Positions 17,159-25,846 are shown, numbered from the stretch's first letter. The stretch is 64,000 nt of DNA from CATOSP01 sp965237775 (GCA_965237775.1 OZ250155.1:2542001-2606000), one strand, 5' to 3'. A program made the numbers and translations. Notes: a model not told the origin generated them from the sequence alone.

Positions 17159-18544
17159 CTACATGTGGATGGCCCGTCCCTGGGCGCTGAGGGCGGCCTC
17201 CTTCAACATCTCGGAAAGTGACGGGTGGGGATGGACCGCCCATCCCAGTTCAAGGGTTGTACCCTCCAACATCCTGATCATCGAGAGTTCCCCTAAAAGC
17301 TCGGTCACTTCCGGCCCTATCATGTGCGCGCCCAATAGCTCGCCGTACCGGGAATCCACGACCAGCTTGACGATGCCTTCGGTCTCACCCATTGCCAAAG
17401 CCTTCCCGTTGGCCTGGACGTCGAAGCTTCCAATGTTCACGTCGTAACCCTGGTCGCGCGCTTGGCTTTCAGTCAACCCGAAGCTGGCTATCTGGGGGTT
17501 GCAGTAGGTGGCCCGCGGCATCCAGGTATAGTCCAGGGCCTGAGTCTCCATTCCCGCGATGTGCTCCACCGCCGTCACCGCCTGCGCTGATGCCACGTGC
17601 GCCAGTGCTAGCTTTCCCGTTATGTCACCTACAGCGAAGACCCCTGGAACGTTGGTCGCCATTGCGTCGTCGACCGTAATGTAGCCGCGGTCGGTTGCCA
17701 CCCCTAACTCATCCAACCCAAGGTCTTCGCTGTTCGGCTGGACTCCTATGGCCACCAGCACCTTGTCAACGCTCAGGGAATGGCTCGATCCTTCTTTGTC
17801 CACGGTTAAGGTGACGCCCTGCGTCGTGACCTCCGCGCCCGTGACGCCAGAACCGGTCATCACGTTCACGCCATGCCCGGCGAAGCTCCGCTCCAGTATC
17901 CTGCTTATCTCCTCATCTTCCCCCGGCACGAGCCGTGGCAGCAATTCAACAATCGTGACCTCGACGCCGTACATCCGGTAGAGGTATGCGAACTCTACGC
18001 CAATCGCTCCCCCACCAACAATTGCCACGGACCCTGGAAGGTCGTCCAGAACAATAGACTCCCTGCTCGTAATGATCCTGTCGCCATCCACCGGCAGTGG
18101 GGGAATGGTCCTCGGGCGCGCGCCCGTCGCCAAGATGACGTTCTTGGCTCGTAGAGTCCGTCCGTCCGGACCAACCTCGACCTGACCAGGGCCAACCATC
18201 CGGCCGGCGCCAGCAATATGCTCCACGTTGTTCTTGCGAAGCAGGTATGCAACGCCGCGCGTATTGCGGTTGACCACTCTCCGGCTACGCTGAATGGCAA
18301 CCGAGTAATCCGCCTGGAGATTGTCGAAGCTAAAGCCGAATTCCTCGGCCCGGTGGAGGTAGGAGAGAATCTCCGCGTTCTTGAGGAGGGACTTGCTGGG
18401 GATACAGCCCCAATTTAGGCAAACGCCGCCCAGGGCTTCCTTCTCTACAATTGCGGTATTGAGCCCAAGTTGCCCCGCCCGAATGGCCGCGACGTAACCG
18501 CCCGGCCCGGCCCCGATCACCACCAAGTCGTAAACTGGGTCCAT
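17159..18544 (-). CDS. lpdA: Dihydrolipoyl dehydrogenase (E3)
   Basis: A 461-aa class I flavoprotein disulfide reductase. The FAD-binding 'VVIGAGPGGYVAAIRAGQLG' is at the N-terminus, followed by the redox pair 'GGVCLNWGC' (Cys42, Cys47), the NAD-binding 'VAIVGGGAIGVEFA', and the C-terminal dimer domain with catalytic 'WAVHPHPSLSE'. It reoxidises dihydrolipoyl groups on E2. It is the most upstream gene of the minus-strand set lpd-korA-korB-E2. About 230 bases separate it from korA, so a separate promoter for korA is possible. Confidence 0.92.
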   Translation of the reverse strand: MDPVYDLVVIGAGPGGYVAAIRAGQLGLNTAIVEKEALGGVCLNWGCIPSKSLLKNAEILSYLHRAEEFGFSFDNLQADYSVAIQRSRRVVNRNTRGVAYLLRKNNVEHIAGAGRMVGPGQVEVGPDGRTLRAKNVILATGARPRTIPPLPVDGDRIITSRESIVLDDLPGSVAIVGGGAIGVEFAYLYRMYGVEVTIVELLPRLVPGEDEEISRILERSFAGHGVNVMTGSGVTGAEVTTQGVTLTVDKEGSSHSLSVDKVLVAIGVQPNSEDLGLDELGVATDRGYITVDDAMATNVPGVFAVGDITGKLALAHVASAQAVTAVEHIAGMETQALDYTWMPRATYCNPQIASFGLTESQARDQGYDVNIGSFDVQANGKALAMGETEGIVKLVVDSRYGELLGAHMIGPEVTELLGELSMIRMLEGTTLELGWAVHPHPSLSEMLKEAALSAQGRAIHM

Positions 18545-18680
18545 CTACCTCTGTAGCCCCGTAGGCCCACTCCCGTCGTTACCCTTCAACCCCTGGACCC
18601 GGACGCGATCAAAGTCGCTGGAAAATAACATTATACAAGCCGGTATCAAGCCTAACAAGGCGAACGCGAGCCGGGTCAGG

Positions 18681-18860
18681 GTCTTCCAGTTGCCGCCCGG
18701 TTCCCTCACCTCGGGCGCCGCGAAGTTAAGCCGCAGGTGTTACGGAGTGGAGCCGAAGAGCCTCCCCAATGAAACATGTCCTTCGACTCCCCTTCGGTTC
18801 GCTCAGGAGGAGTGGGATTGCCTCCTCCATCGGCTATCAACCGCGAAGACTGAAAGACCC
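18681..18860. repeat. Dispersed intergenic repeat, copy 2
   Basis: In the 18545-18947 gap between the divergent lpdA and tatA genes. It shares the blocks 'CCTCACC', 'ACGGAGTGGAGCCGAAGAG' and 'ATGTCCTTCGACTCC' with the 1892-2012 copy in the same order. No gene was seen in the rest of the gap. Confidence 0.45.
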
Positions 18861-18880
18861 TGACAACATTCCTCCCGTTC

Positions 18881-18910
18881 TTGGTTCGCCCTCGGCAATT
18901 CTGTTATCAT
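18881..18910 (+). promoter_or_regulatory. Candidate promoter of tatA
   Basis: TTGGTT (18881-18886), an 18-base spacer, then TATCAT (18905-18910) with an extended -10 TG just before it. The leader to the ATG is short, about 35 nt. Confidence 0.45.
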
Positions 18911-18947
18911 TGAATCCTGATAGCGAATACTGGCTGCGGGGATAGTC

Positions 18948-19157
18948 ATGAAAGTCGGACCGTTCGGTATAACAGAACTTCTCATAATCTTAGTGGTGAT
19001 CTTGCTCTTATTCGGGGCCAAGCGGCTTCCGGAAATCGGCTCCTCCTTGGGCAAAGGGATGCGCACATTTAAGACCGCCATCACCGGAGAGGACGAAAAT
19101 CCTCCCAAAGAAGGCCAGGGCGTAGCCAGCGGCGCCGACGACGACCGCCCCACCTAG
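18948..19157 (+). CDS. tatA: Sec-independent translocase protein TatA
   Basis: A 69-aa protein with one N-terminal transmembrane helix ('ELLIILVVILLLFGAKRLPE') and the amphipathic helix 'GSSLGKGMRTFKTAI', followed by a charged tail, the standard TatA/E layout. It forms the pore of the twin-arginine export pathway for folded proteins. GGGG lies about 8 nt upstream of the ATG. A terminator hairpin follows. tatC and a second TatA/B-like gene are 3 kb downstream on the other strand. Confidence 0.92.
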   Translation: MKVGPFGITELLIILVVILLLFGAKRLPEIGSSLGKGMRTFKTAITGEDENPPKEGQGVASGADDDRPT

Positions 19158-19189
19158 AACCCCGCAGACACCCGCACTCGGACCACACA

Positions 19190-19221
19190 GGGCCAGCGAC
19201 GATGCTGGCCCTTACTTTCTT
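19190..19221 (+). terminator. Rho-independent terminator after tatA
   Basis: Perfect 8-bp stem GGGCCAGC/GCTGGCCC with a six-base loop, followed by TTACTTTCTT. The ATG at 19202 that opens the next long frame lies in its loop, which argues against that ATG as a real start. Confidence 0.75.
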
Positions 19222-19279
19222 CAACCCCCTCCCTGAACCCGGCATACCGGACCGGTACCTCTCGTTAAGGAGACTCAAC

Positions 19280-21742
19280 TTGGCACTGCCTCGAACCTTC
19301 GCCAACCTGGTACTCCAGGTCCCGTTGCTGGCGCTGGTGATAACAGCCGCCCCGGGATGCGTCAACTCTGGACAGAAGACTGCTCCAGCTCCAAACACTT
19401 CGCCACAAGCCGACGTCCCGGCTTACACGCCGACCAACAGTTCAGCCCTCGTTGGGGCTTCGACCCCACGGCCCGGTTCTTCGCGCGCATCCGCCGCTGC
19501 GCCGGGTCAGATAGCCACTCCCCAGTCAGAAGCCATTTCGGCGAGAGAGGTGCTGGAGGCAACCATCGCCGCCATGAAAGCAGTCCACTCCGGTCATTTC
19601 GACCTGGAGATCACGACTAAGTTCGAATCAGATGGGACTCGGGACCACCGGACTCTCGCGGCCGGGGATTTCCAGGCGCCGGACCGCGTCAGACTTACCA
19701 TGGCTCTCATTCACCCGGGCAGGGGATTTGAGAGTGATGTGATCATAAACGGTATAGACACCTTCATAGGCGTCTCTTCGCTCAATCTGTGGGAAGCCAT
19801 CCCTCATTCGCCGGCGCCTTTCGGGCACATCTTCGAGTTCGTTGGATTTAATGCTGAGTTTGAGCCCGATGTTGTCGAAGGATTTACGCTGTATGCCCAA
19901 GAGTACCTGGAAGGTCGGCAAGTCTACTACATCAAGGGACCCATCCCCTTGGACATCCTTCCGGAGCTGGTCGGCAGCCTTCCTGTGGAGCAAGCCCACA
20001 GCGAAGTAGAATTCTGGATCGGGGTTGATGACTTCCTGGTCAGGAAGTCCCGAATCTTCGCCAAGTTGCCGCTACCCGATAAGGCGGACTCCGCACGGGC
20101 ATACCATCTGAGCTCCCGGATTGTCCTGACCCTATCGGACTACGGAAAACCGGTCGACATTCGATCCCCGAACGTCCAGACCAGCCTGAGGCACGGGGCC
20201 GACGACCACGGCGATTCTTCGGAGATTGCCAGCAGCTTGACGTCTGGCGACACACTCGTAGGCACATTGGACAACCGCGACGACCTCGACTATTTCACTT
20301 TTGGTGCTAAAGTAGGCCGTCCCTACGAGATCGCGGCGACTCTCGATACCCTCACCGAAATGTCTGTCGCGCTATATGGACCCAACAGTTACGAGATCAA
20401 CCGGAGCGAGGTCCACGAAGGGTCCTCGGAGGCCCGGATTGTCTGGGTAGCGCCCACATCCGGCCCTCACTACATTCGGGTGACCAGCCACGGCCACAAA
20501 ACTGGCCGCTACACCTTGTCCATCAAGCAGCCAACTGGCAAATTCACCCCCGGAAAGACCTCCGTACACCCCAACACCTCCTCCGGGCCCGGCACACCGG
20601 CCTCGGAAGAGGTGTCAACCTCGGATACCGTCGTGGTGTCCGCATCCTTAGAAAAAGCAACGATAAACGTGTCCCAGTCGACGCCGCCCTTTTACTTCCT
20701 CGAAATCGTGTCCTCGCTCCCAACCAATTGCCACGCCTTCAATGGGTTCGACGTCGATCGGTCGGGGAACGAGATCATAGTCGCGATGACCAACCGGGCT
20801 CCCCGCAAGTGGGGCCCAGGGTGCCGGTTCGTCCGGTCCTTCATGACCCACTCCTTGGCATTGGGGGACGACTTCAATCCCCAAGACACCTACACCGTCC
20901 GAGTGATTGCGTTGCCGGCTCCTGGGTTGAGAAGTCGAGGCCCGAATATACCCGGACGCGTACGGAAAGACGTCGGAGAAGACCATATCACGATGACCTT
21001 CGTCGCCCAGTCCGCGCCCGGCTATCCAAAACAGATCTCACCAGACACCGTCGCCCTGCTCTCCTACGCTCGGAAGATGCCGGACGTCAAGACCGATGAG
21101 GCCCGGCCTCCCCAGCACTTCCTGATCGTTCAATCAGCCGTCCTCGGGTGCGGCGAACACGACCGGGCCGAGATCGAGCGCAAAGGCGATGACATATCAG
21201 CACTCATTTGGAATCGGCGGGCTGTGACCGGGGTCTGTTCGAGTCCCGGCATCTCCTACGGGGTCTATCGAGTGCCGTTGGGAAACGATTTCGAGCCGGA
21301 AGTCCCTTACACGGTAAGGGTGAATCCGACCCATGATACTCCTTCCCAAGATTTTCTTGGGTGGGTAGGCTACGGCAAAACCCCGGGATATGACACCGTC
21401 CTAGTGCCCACGCAAATCGAGCAGATGGCCTTCAGCTCCGGTGCCGCGGGTCGGCAACACCTCGACCTGGTTTTACGTGTCCCCAACTCCTGCTCCGAGT
21501 TGGCGGGTGCTAAAATCGAGCGCGACGGGACTTTCGTCGATGTTGCGGTGACGGACAGAATACCGGTAAATGCGGGGGATAAGTGCTACCCTCTCCATGA
21601 CAAAAGGGAGTCATTCTCCTTGCTACTCGGAACGGACTTCGACCCCGGCGTCACCTACACGGTTCGCGTCAACGATTTCTGGACCAAGAAAGGGGAATCC
21701 CCTCCACCCGGCACCGTACACCTGGACTTCGTAGCCAAATGA
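19280..21742 (+). CDS. Large predicted lipoprotein with LppX-like, PPC-like and three C-terminal repeats
   Basis: Roughly 820 aa. TTG 19280 was chosen because AAGGAG lies about 8 nt upstream. A signal segment 'LVLQVPLLALVITAAPGC' leads to a candidate lipid-modified Cys and a Ser/Pro/Thr linker. The region around residues 95-280 resembles LppX/LprG-type lipoproteins ('EVLEATIAAMKAVHSGHFDL'). It is followed by a pre-peptidase C-terminal-like beta domain ('DDLDYFTF', 'GPHYIRVTSHGHKTGRYTL') and then three related repeats, each with two Cys and ending in a 'LG-DF-P...YTVRVN' pattern. It is probably exported and cell-surface bound. The partner and function are unknown. Confidence 0.7.
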   Translation: MALPRTFANLVLQVPLLALVITAAPGCVNSGQKTAPAPNTSPQADVPAYTPTNSSALVGASTPRPGSSRASAAAPGQIATPQSEAISAREVLEATIAAMKAVHSGHFDLEITTKFESDGTRDHRTLAAGDFQAPDRVRLTMALIHPGRGFESDVIINGIDTFIGVSSLNLWEAIPHSPAPFGHIFEFVGFNAEFEPDVVEGFTLYAQEYLEGRQVYYIKGPIPLDILPELVGSLPVEQAHSEVEFWIGVDDFLVRKSRIFAKLPLPDKADSARAYHLSSRIVLTLSDYGKPVDIRSPNVQTSLRHGADDHGDSSEIASSLTSGDTLVGTLDNRDDLDYFTFGAKVGRPYEIAATLDTLTEMSVALYGPNSYEINRSEVHEGSSEARIVWVAPTSGPHYIRVTSHGHKTGRYTLSIKQPTGKFTPGKTSVHPNTSSGPGTPASEEVSTSDTVVVSASLEKATINVSQSTPPFYFLEIVSSLPTNCHAFNGFDVDRSGNEIIVAMTNRAPRKWGPGCRFVRSFMTHSLALGDDFNPQDTYTVRVIALPAPGLRSRGPNIPGRVRKDVGEDHITMTFVAQSAPGYPKQISPDTVALLSYARKMPDVKTDEARPPQHFLIVQSAVLGCGEHDRAEIERKGDDISALIWNRRAVTGVCSSPGISYGVYRVPLGNDFEPEVPYTVRVNPTHDTPSQDFLGWVGYGKTPGYDTVLVPTQIEQMAFSSGAAGRQHLDLVLRVPNSCSELAGAKIERDGTFVDVAVTDRIPVNAGDKCYPLHDKRESFSLLLGTDFDPGVTYTVRVNDFWTKKGESPPPGTVHLDFVAK

Positions 21743-21784
21743 TGGGGACTTACCCGTGACCATCGTAGCGCCCGTACCACTCTC

Positions 21785-22549
21785 CTACTCCGGAGGCGAA
21801 AAAGGCGTCAAGGCCGCCGTCCCCCTCTGGTCCCGCCTCGCAAACCGGGCTAGCTGCACACCCAGTTCGTACAACACCAACAGCGGGATGGCCACCAGCG
21901 CCTGGTTCAGCGGGTCAAACGTTGGCGTGATGATTGCGGCCAGGATGAACGCCACCACCACCCAGTACCGGCGGAACCGGCCCAGCATCCGGGGCGTCAC
22001 GATCCCCAGGGAGGCCATGAGATACATCACCAACGGCGTTTCGAAAGCCAGCCCCATCCAGAACAGGAGCCGCACCATAACGTTGACGATATTGCTGATG
22101 CGTATGTAGGGGTCTGCTATACCTTCCCCGAAAGTGAGCAGAAATCTGAGCGCCGGCGGAGCGAGCACGAAATAGGCAAACGCAACACCACATAGAAACG
22201 CGAACATGGCAGCGGGTAAAAAGACCAGGAGATAGCGTCTTTCCCTGGGTGTCAGTCCCGGAGCCACGAACATGATGACCTGGTACAGAATCACCGGAAA
22301 CGCCAGGATGAACCCCGCCAGCATCGACACTTTTACGGCGGTGGTCAACAGCTCGGTCACATTGAAGTAGATCAGGCCGCCCGGTTGGCCCTCCAGGATC
22401 ACGGTCGCTGGGCGCCCCAGGACATCGATGATCTGGCGGAAGAAAGTAAATGAAACCGCGCTTCCCGCCAACAAGGCCAATACCGACCACAGCAGCCGCC
22501 GCCTTAACTCCGTAAGGTGTTGGAGGAAGCTCAGCTCCCGGTTGTTCAT
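21785..22549 (-). CDS. tatC: Sec-independent translocase protein TatC
   Basis: A 254-aa polytopic membrane protein with the TatC signature 'LSFLQHLTELRRRLLWS' at the N-terminus and about six hydrophobic helices, including 'KVSMLAGFILAFPVILYQV' and 'LGIVTPRMLGRFRRYWVV'. TatC recognises twin-arginine signal peptides. Its ATG overlaps the stop of the upstream TatA/B gene by four bases (ATGA), implying translational coupling. Confidence 0.92.
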   Translation of the reverse strand: MNNRELSFLQHLTELRRRLLWSVLALLAGSAVSFTFFRQIIDVLGRPATVILEGQPGGLIYFNVTELLTTAVKVSMLAGFILAFPVILYQVIMFVAPGLTPRERRYLLVFLPAAMFAFLCGVAFAYFVLAPPALRFLLTFGEGIADPYIRISNIVNVMVRLLFWMGLAFETPLVMYLMASLGIVTPRMLGRFRRYWVVVAFILAAIITPTFDPLNQALVAIPLLVLYELGVQLARFARRDQRGTAALTPFSPPE

Positions 22550-22800
22550 TCCCGGTCTCTACCAGCCGCCCCTGCCCCGCCTTCATCCGCTTTAGTGGGC
22601 GGTGGGGCTTGGGGCTGCTCCCGCTGGGTTGGCGCGTCGAGGTCAATCGCCGAGTTCATATCCGCAATCGACCTCCGAAATTCCCTTAGCATCCGCCCCG
22701 TGGTCTTCGCCATGTCCAGGGAGCGGGCCGGGCCCAAAACGAGCAGCGCGACCACGAAGATCACGCCAAGCTCCATCATCCCCATGCCCATAAAGTTCAC
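22546..22800 (-). CDS. TatA/TatB-like translocase protein
   Basis: An 84-aa protein with a short N-terminus, one transmembrane helix ('MELGVIFVVALLVLGPARSL') and an amphipathic helix ('TTGRMLREFRRSIADM'), then a Pro-rich tail. The Gly-Pro at the end of the helix fits TatA/TatB. The GTG at 22800 overlaps the TGA of the upstream fusion gene (GTGA) and is preceded by a G-rich site, so it was chosen over the longer frame starting at 22839. It is coupled to tatC downstream. Confidence 0.85.
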   Translation of the reverse strand: MNFMGMGMMELGVIFVVALLVLGPARSLDMAKTTGRMLREFRRSIADMNSAIDLDAPTQREQPQAPPPTKADEGGAGAAGRDRE

Positions 22801-24635
22801 GGTGTTCTTTCCCCCTGGAATGGGCAGTGAGGCCCACACTCTGGCGGTACGTCATCGGATTTCGGGCCGGTCATCTTCCAACCAAGTTCGGCCAACATCT
22901 CAACCAGCCGGCACAGGGGCAGGCCGACGATGTTGGTGTAGCAACCCTCCCACGACTCAGCGGGCTGAAATTCCTTGTCCTGCACCGCATACGCGCCCGC
23001 TTTGTCCATGGGCGTCCCCGATGCTATGGACTCCTCCATCTCCTGGTCCGAGAAATCCCTCAGCGCGATATCGCTGGCAATGCTATCGGTTAACTGGCGT
23101 CCTGATTCCGCGTCGATTACCGTAATCCCTGTAAATACGTGGTGCCGGGTGCCGCGAAGCTGCCGGAGCATCCGCCGGGCATCGCTCTCGTCAACGGGCT
23201 TGCCCAACGCCTCGCCTTCATGCACCACCATGCTGTCGGCGCCAATGACGAAACCCTCCGGTTCAACCTGCGCCACCGCCTCTGCCTTGATGCGGGACAA
23301 CCGGCGCACCAGCGCGCCGGGACTCTCCCCCGGTATTGGCTCTTCCAGCACGTTGGCGGGAGAAACCTGGAATTCTAGCCCCATCCCAGACAGCAGTTCC
23401 CTCCGCCTGGGAGACGCCGAAGCCAATACGATCTTCCTTTCCTGCCTCCGTCTGCGCAGGAAAGCCACGCACTCGATGTGATGCGTCTGGGGAAACATGT
23501 CCAGCGGCGCGACCGACTCCACCGAGTACGCCGTCTCGCACAATAACTTCAGGTCCCTGGCCAACGACCCTGGATCACAGGAGACGTAAGCGATCCTGGA
23601 TGGACCCAGCTCCGCAAGGCTTTCCAATGTCCGGGGATGGCAACCGGCCCGGGGCGGGTCCAAAATGGCCGCGGTAAGCGTCTCCCGCAGGCCAGGGAGG
23701 ACATCCTCCGTCTTCCCTGTCACCAGTTCGATGTTTTCCAGGTCCTTGGCGTTTTCCCTGGCGTCCACCATCGCCGCGGCGGACTCCTCCACCGCGATCA
23801 CTCTTTTGACAAAGGGAGACAGCAGGATGGCGAAGGTTCCTACTCCGGTATAGGCATCCAGCAGCACATCCTCCTGGGTCAGATCCAAGATGTCCCTCAC
23901 CATCCCGGCCAACCGGGCCGTCTGCTCGATGTTCACCTGGAAGAACGATGGCGACGCCACCCGGAACTCGTGGCCCGCTACGGACTCCTGATAGGTCTTC
24001 TGCCCTGTCGGAAACGTGATATCGGGGTTGAGCAATGTGGGCTGGATTAGCACGTCGCCAGTTTCCATCCCGGCCCGGACGGACAATTGGGTTGTTTCAG
24101 AGCACTTGTCTTGAAGCCCTGCCAATGTCTCGTTCACCCCGTCATGCATCAACATGCAGCGGTCGATGCGTACGAACCTGCGGGTCTCCTTGTGAACGAA
24201 TCCGAGCGCGCCGCCGGGCCCAATGGTAAACCGGGCGTGGTTGCGGTAGCCAAACTCCCTCGGCGAAGGCGCCACCGGAGCCACCTCGACGCCGGACGGG
24301 CCTCCCACCCGCTCCAGGGCGTCTTTAACGTGTTCGCGCTTGACCTCCAACTGCATCCGGTAACTCAGGTGTTGCCATTGGCACCCGGTGCAGTCGCCGT
24401 AGTACGGGCAAGGCGGCGTCACCCGCGCAGCAGAGGGTTCAACCACTTCTACAACTCTGGCGGCGGCATATTTTCGCCGGACGCTGACCACTTCGGCGAC
24501 CACCTTTTCTCCAGGAATCCCGCCCAGAACGAAGATACTCTGGCCCTCGAATTCGGCCAAGGCTTCGCCCAAACGTCCCCAGGAATCGGGCGTCAGCGTG
24601 AGATGCTGACCTCTGGCTACTTTGGTCTGAGTCAA
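22797..24635 (-). CDS. Fused RNA (uracil-5-)methyltransferase and Maf nucleotide pyrophosphatase
   Basis: A 612-aa two-enzyme protein. Residues 1-395 are a TrmA/RlmD-type methyltransferase: an N-terminal TRAM-like domain, an iron-sulfur motif (Cys76, Cys82, Cys85, with another Cys near 159), SAM-binding 'LLDAYTGVGTFAILLS', and catalytic Cys in 'YVSCDPGSLARDL'. From residue 401 a complete Maf domain begins with 'KIVLASASPRRREL', with 'GADSMVV' and 'DKAGAYAVQ'. Maf hydrolyses non-canonical or excess NTPs. No stop or internal start separates the halves. A Cys-containing tail (CGPHC) follows. The start is a TTG after GGAAAG. It is coupled to the Tat genes downstream. Confidence 0.88.
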   Translation of the reverse strand: MTQTKVARGQHLTLTPDSWGRLGEALAEFEGQSIFVLGGIPGEKVVAEVVSVRRKYAAARVVEVVEPSAARVTPPCPYYGDCTGCQWQHLSYRMQLEVKREHVKDALERVGGPSGVEVAPVAPSPREFGYRNHARFTIGPGGALGFVHKETRRFVRIDRCMLMHDGVNETLAGLQDKCSETTQLSVRAGMETGDVLIQPTLLNPDITFPTGQKTYQESVAGHEFRVASPSFFQVNIEQTARLAGMVRDILDLTQEDVLLDAYTGVGTFAILLSPFVKRVIAVEESAAAMVDARENAKDLENIELVTGKTEDVLPGLRETLTAAILDPPRAGCHPRTLESLAELGPSRIAYVSCDPGSLARDLKLLCETAYSVESVAPLDMFPQTHHIECVAFLRRRRQERKIVLASASPRRRELLSGMGLEFQVSPANVLEEPIPGESPGALVRRLSRIKAEAVAQVEPEGFVIGADSMVVHEGEALGKPVDESDARRMLRQLRGTRHHVFTGITVIDAESGRQLTDSIASDIALRDFSDQEMEESIASGTPMDKAGAYAVQDKEFQPAESWEGCYTNIVGLPLCRLVEMLAELGWKMTGPKSDDVPPECGPHCPFQGERTP

Positions 24636-24736
24636 GCGTCTTTCCTTACCGGTATTTCATTTAATAATAGACGGATAAGGGTCGCTAGTCGACAATTCGG
24701 AAAGAGCGTGCCGCGCCCCGGCTGACACCGGTCAGG

Positions 24737-24765
24737 TTGACCTCAATACGACGGCAAGATACACT
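24737..24765 (+). promoter_or_regulatory. Candidate sigma-70 promoter of trxA
   Basis: TTGACC (24737-24742), a 17-base spacer, then TACACT (24760-24765), leaving a leader of about 75 nt to the trxA start. Confidence 0.45.
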
Positions 24766-24843
24766 GATCTCGAAGCCAACCGCTTCTCGTCGAATAACGG
24801 CGCGTTACAATATTCAAGACCTTGATGACCCTGGAGGCTTAAA

Positions 24844-25173
24844 ATGGCGGAACCGAAAGAGATGACCGAATCCAACTGGGACTCGGATGTACTGCAGTCC
24901 GACCTGCCAGTTTTGGTGGATTTTTGGGCCGAATGGTGTGGCCCTTGCAAGATGATCGCCCCTTCGGTCCATGACATGGCAGTCGAATACGACGGCCAAC
25001 TGACCGTGGGCAAGCTCGATGTGGACAGCGCCCCCGAAATCGCCATGAAATACGGCGTGCGCAGCATCCCCGCCTTGATCTTCTTCAAGGACGGACAGCC
25101 AGTGGACCAGATTGTTGGAGCGGTTCCCAAGGGAGCGCTCAAGCGCAAGATCGATTCCGTCCTCGGCGTCTAA
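24844..25173 (+). CDS. trxA: Thioredoxin
   Basis: A 109-aa thioredoxin with the active site 'WCGPCK' (Cys32, Cys35) and the family pieces 'VLVDFWAEW', 'KLDVDSAPEIAMKYGVRSIP' and 'PALIFFKDGQPV'. It is a general cytoplasmic disulfide reductant. GGAGG precedes the ATG. selC begins 28 bases after its stop, so both may be on one transcript. Confidence 0.95.
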   Translation: MAEPKEMTESNWDSDVLQSDLPVLVDFWAEWCGPCKMIAPSVHDMAVEYDGQLTVGKLDVDSAPEIAMKYGVRSIPALIFFKDGQPVDQIVGAVPKGALKRKIDSVLGV

Positions 25174-25201
25174 CCACTCGTCCAAATATCAGTAGATACC
25201 A

Positions 25202-25298
25202 GGGAGTGGAAGGGGCCCGGTGGCCCCTGCGGACTTCAACTCCGTCGTGCCTCGTGATGAGCGGGGTAGGTGGGTTCGACTCCCTCGCACTCCCGCCA
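25202..25298 (+). tRNA. selC: tRNA-Sec (anticodon TCA)
   Basis: 97 bases with encoded CCA. The acceptor stem GGGAGTG pairs with CACTCCC. The D arm has a long six-pair stem (GGGGCC/GGCCCC) with the loop CGGT, a tRNA-Sec hallmark. The anticodon arm CGGA-CTTCAAC-TCCG displays TCA. A long variable arm is followed by a T loop TTCGACT. The eighth acceptor position and one T-stem position look mismatched. The TCA anticodon with this shape is specific for selenocysteine insertion at UGA. Confidence 0.9.
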
Positions 25299-25326
25299 TG
25301 ATATTGCTACTCAAGACCTGACGAAA

Positions 25327-25373
25327 GGGGGCTCTGGGACGGGTCCGCCCGAACATCCCGGGCCCTTTTTCTT
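25327..25373 (+). terminator. Probable terminator downstream of selC
   Basis: GC-rich fold with outer pairs GGGC/GCCC and GGGA/TCCC and inner CGGG/CCCG, followed directly by TTTTTCTT. Confidence 0.6.
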
Positions 25374-25483
25374 GGCCTACTCGTTTACTTCCATGTACGC
25401 GGCCGTCGAAATGGGCAACCGTTGGTGCGAAAAAGTCCAGATGCGGACTGACCGCAACCACACTTCAGGGAGAGAGGGACCAC

Positions 25484-25846
25484 TTGGTTATTCTGATTAG
25501 TTTTGATATAGACGGAACATTAGAGATCGGGGATCCGCCAGGGGTCCTTTCCATGGAAATGGTGCGGCGCGCCCACGAGAGGGGTATGCTGGTCGGCAGT
25601 TGCTCCGACCGCACTATGAGCGGGCAACAAGCCATCTGGGATAGCCATAACATTCCCGTGGACTTCGTCGTCTCCAAGCACATGCTCCCCTCGGTGAAGG
25701 AGAAGTTCGCAGCCGACGTCTACTACCACATCGGCGACCGGGAAGACTTGGACAAGAAATACGCCCTGGATGCAGGCTTCGAGTTTCTATGGCCGGACGA
25801 GGCCTTGGAAGAGCCCTGGTACCAGTTGGACGGCGGCTCCGAATAG
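25484..25846 (+). CDS. Small HAD-superfamily protein
   Basis: A 120-aa protein starting at TTG 25484 with a GGGAGAGAGGG site upstream. It begins with the HAD motif I 'FDIDGTL', has a Ser in 'VGSCSDRT' that fits motif II, and 'GDREDLDKKYALDAGFEFL' that fits motif III, but no clear cap domain. It is shorter than usual HAD phosphatases and may be a minimal phosphatase or a non-catalytic member. The substrate is unknown. Confidence 0.7.
   Translation: MVILISFDIDGTLEIGDPPGVLSMEMVRRAHERGMLVGSCSDRTMSGQQAIWDSHNIPVDFVVSKHMLPSVKEKFAADVYYHIGDREDLDKKYALDAGFEFLWPDEALEEPWYQLDGGSE

Noticed and set aside
19202..19279. ATG 19202 as the start of the large lipoprotein
   Set aside because: It lies in the loop of a perfect terminator hairpin, and a strong AAGGAG precedes TTG 19280, which gives a normal signal peptide.
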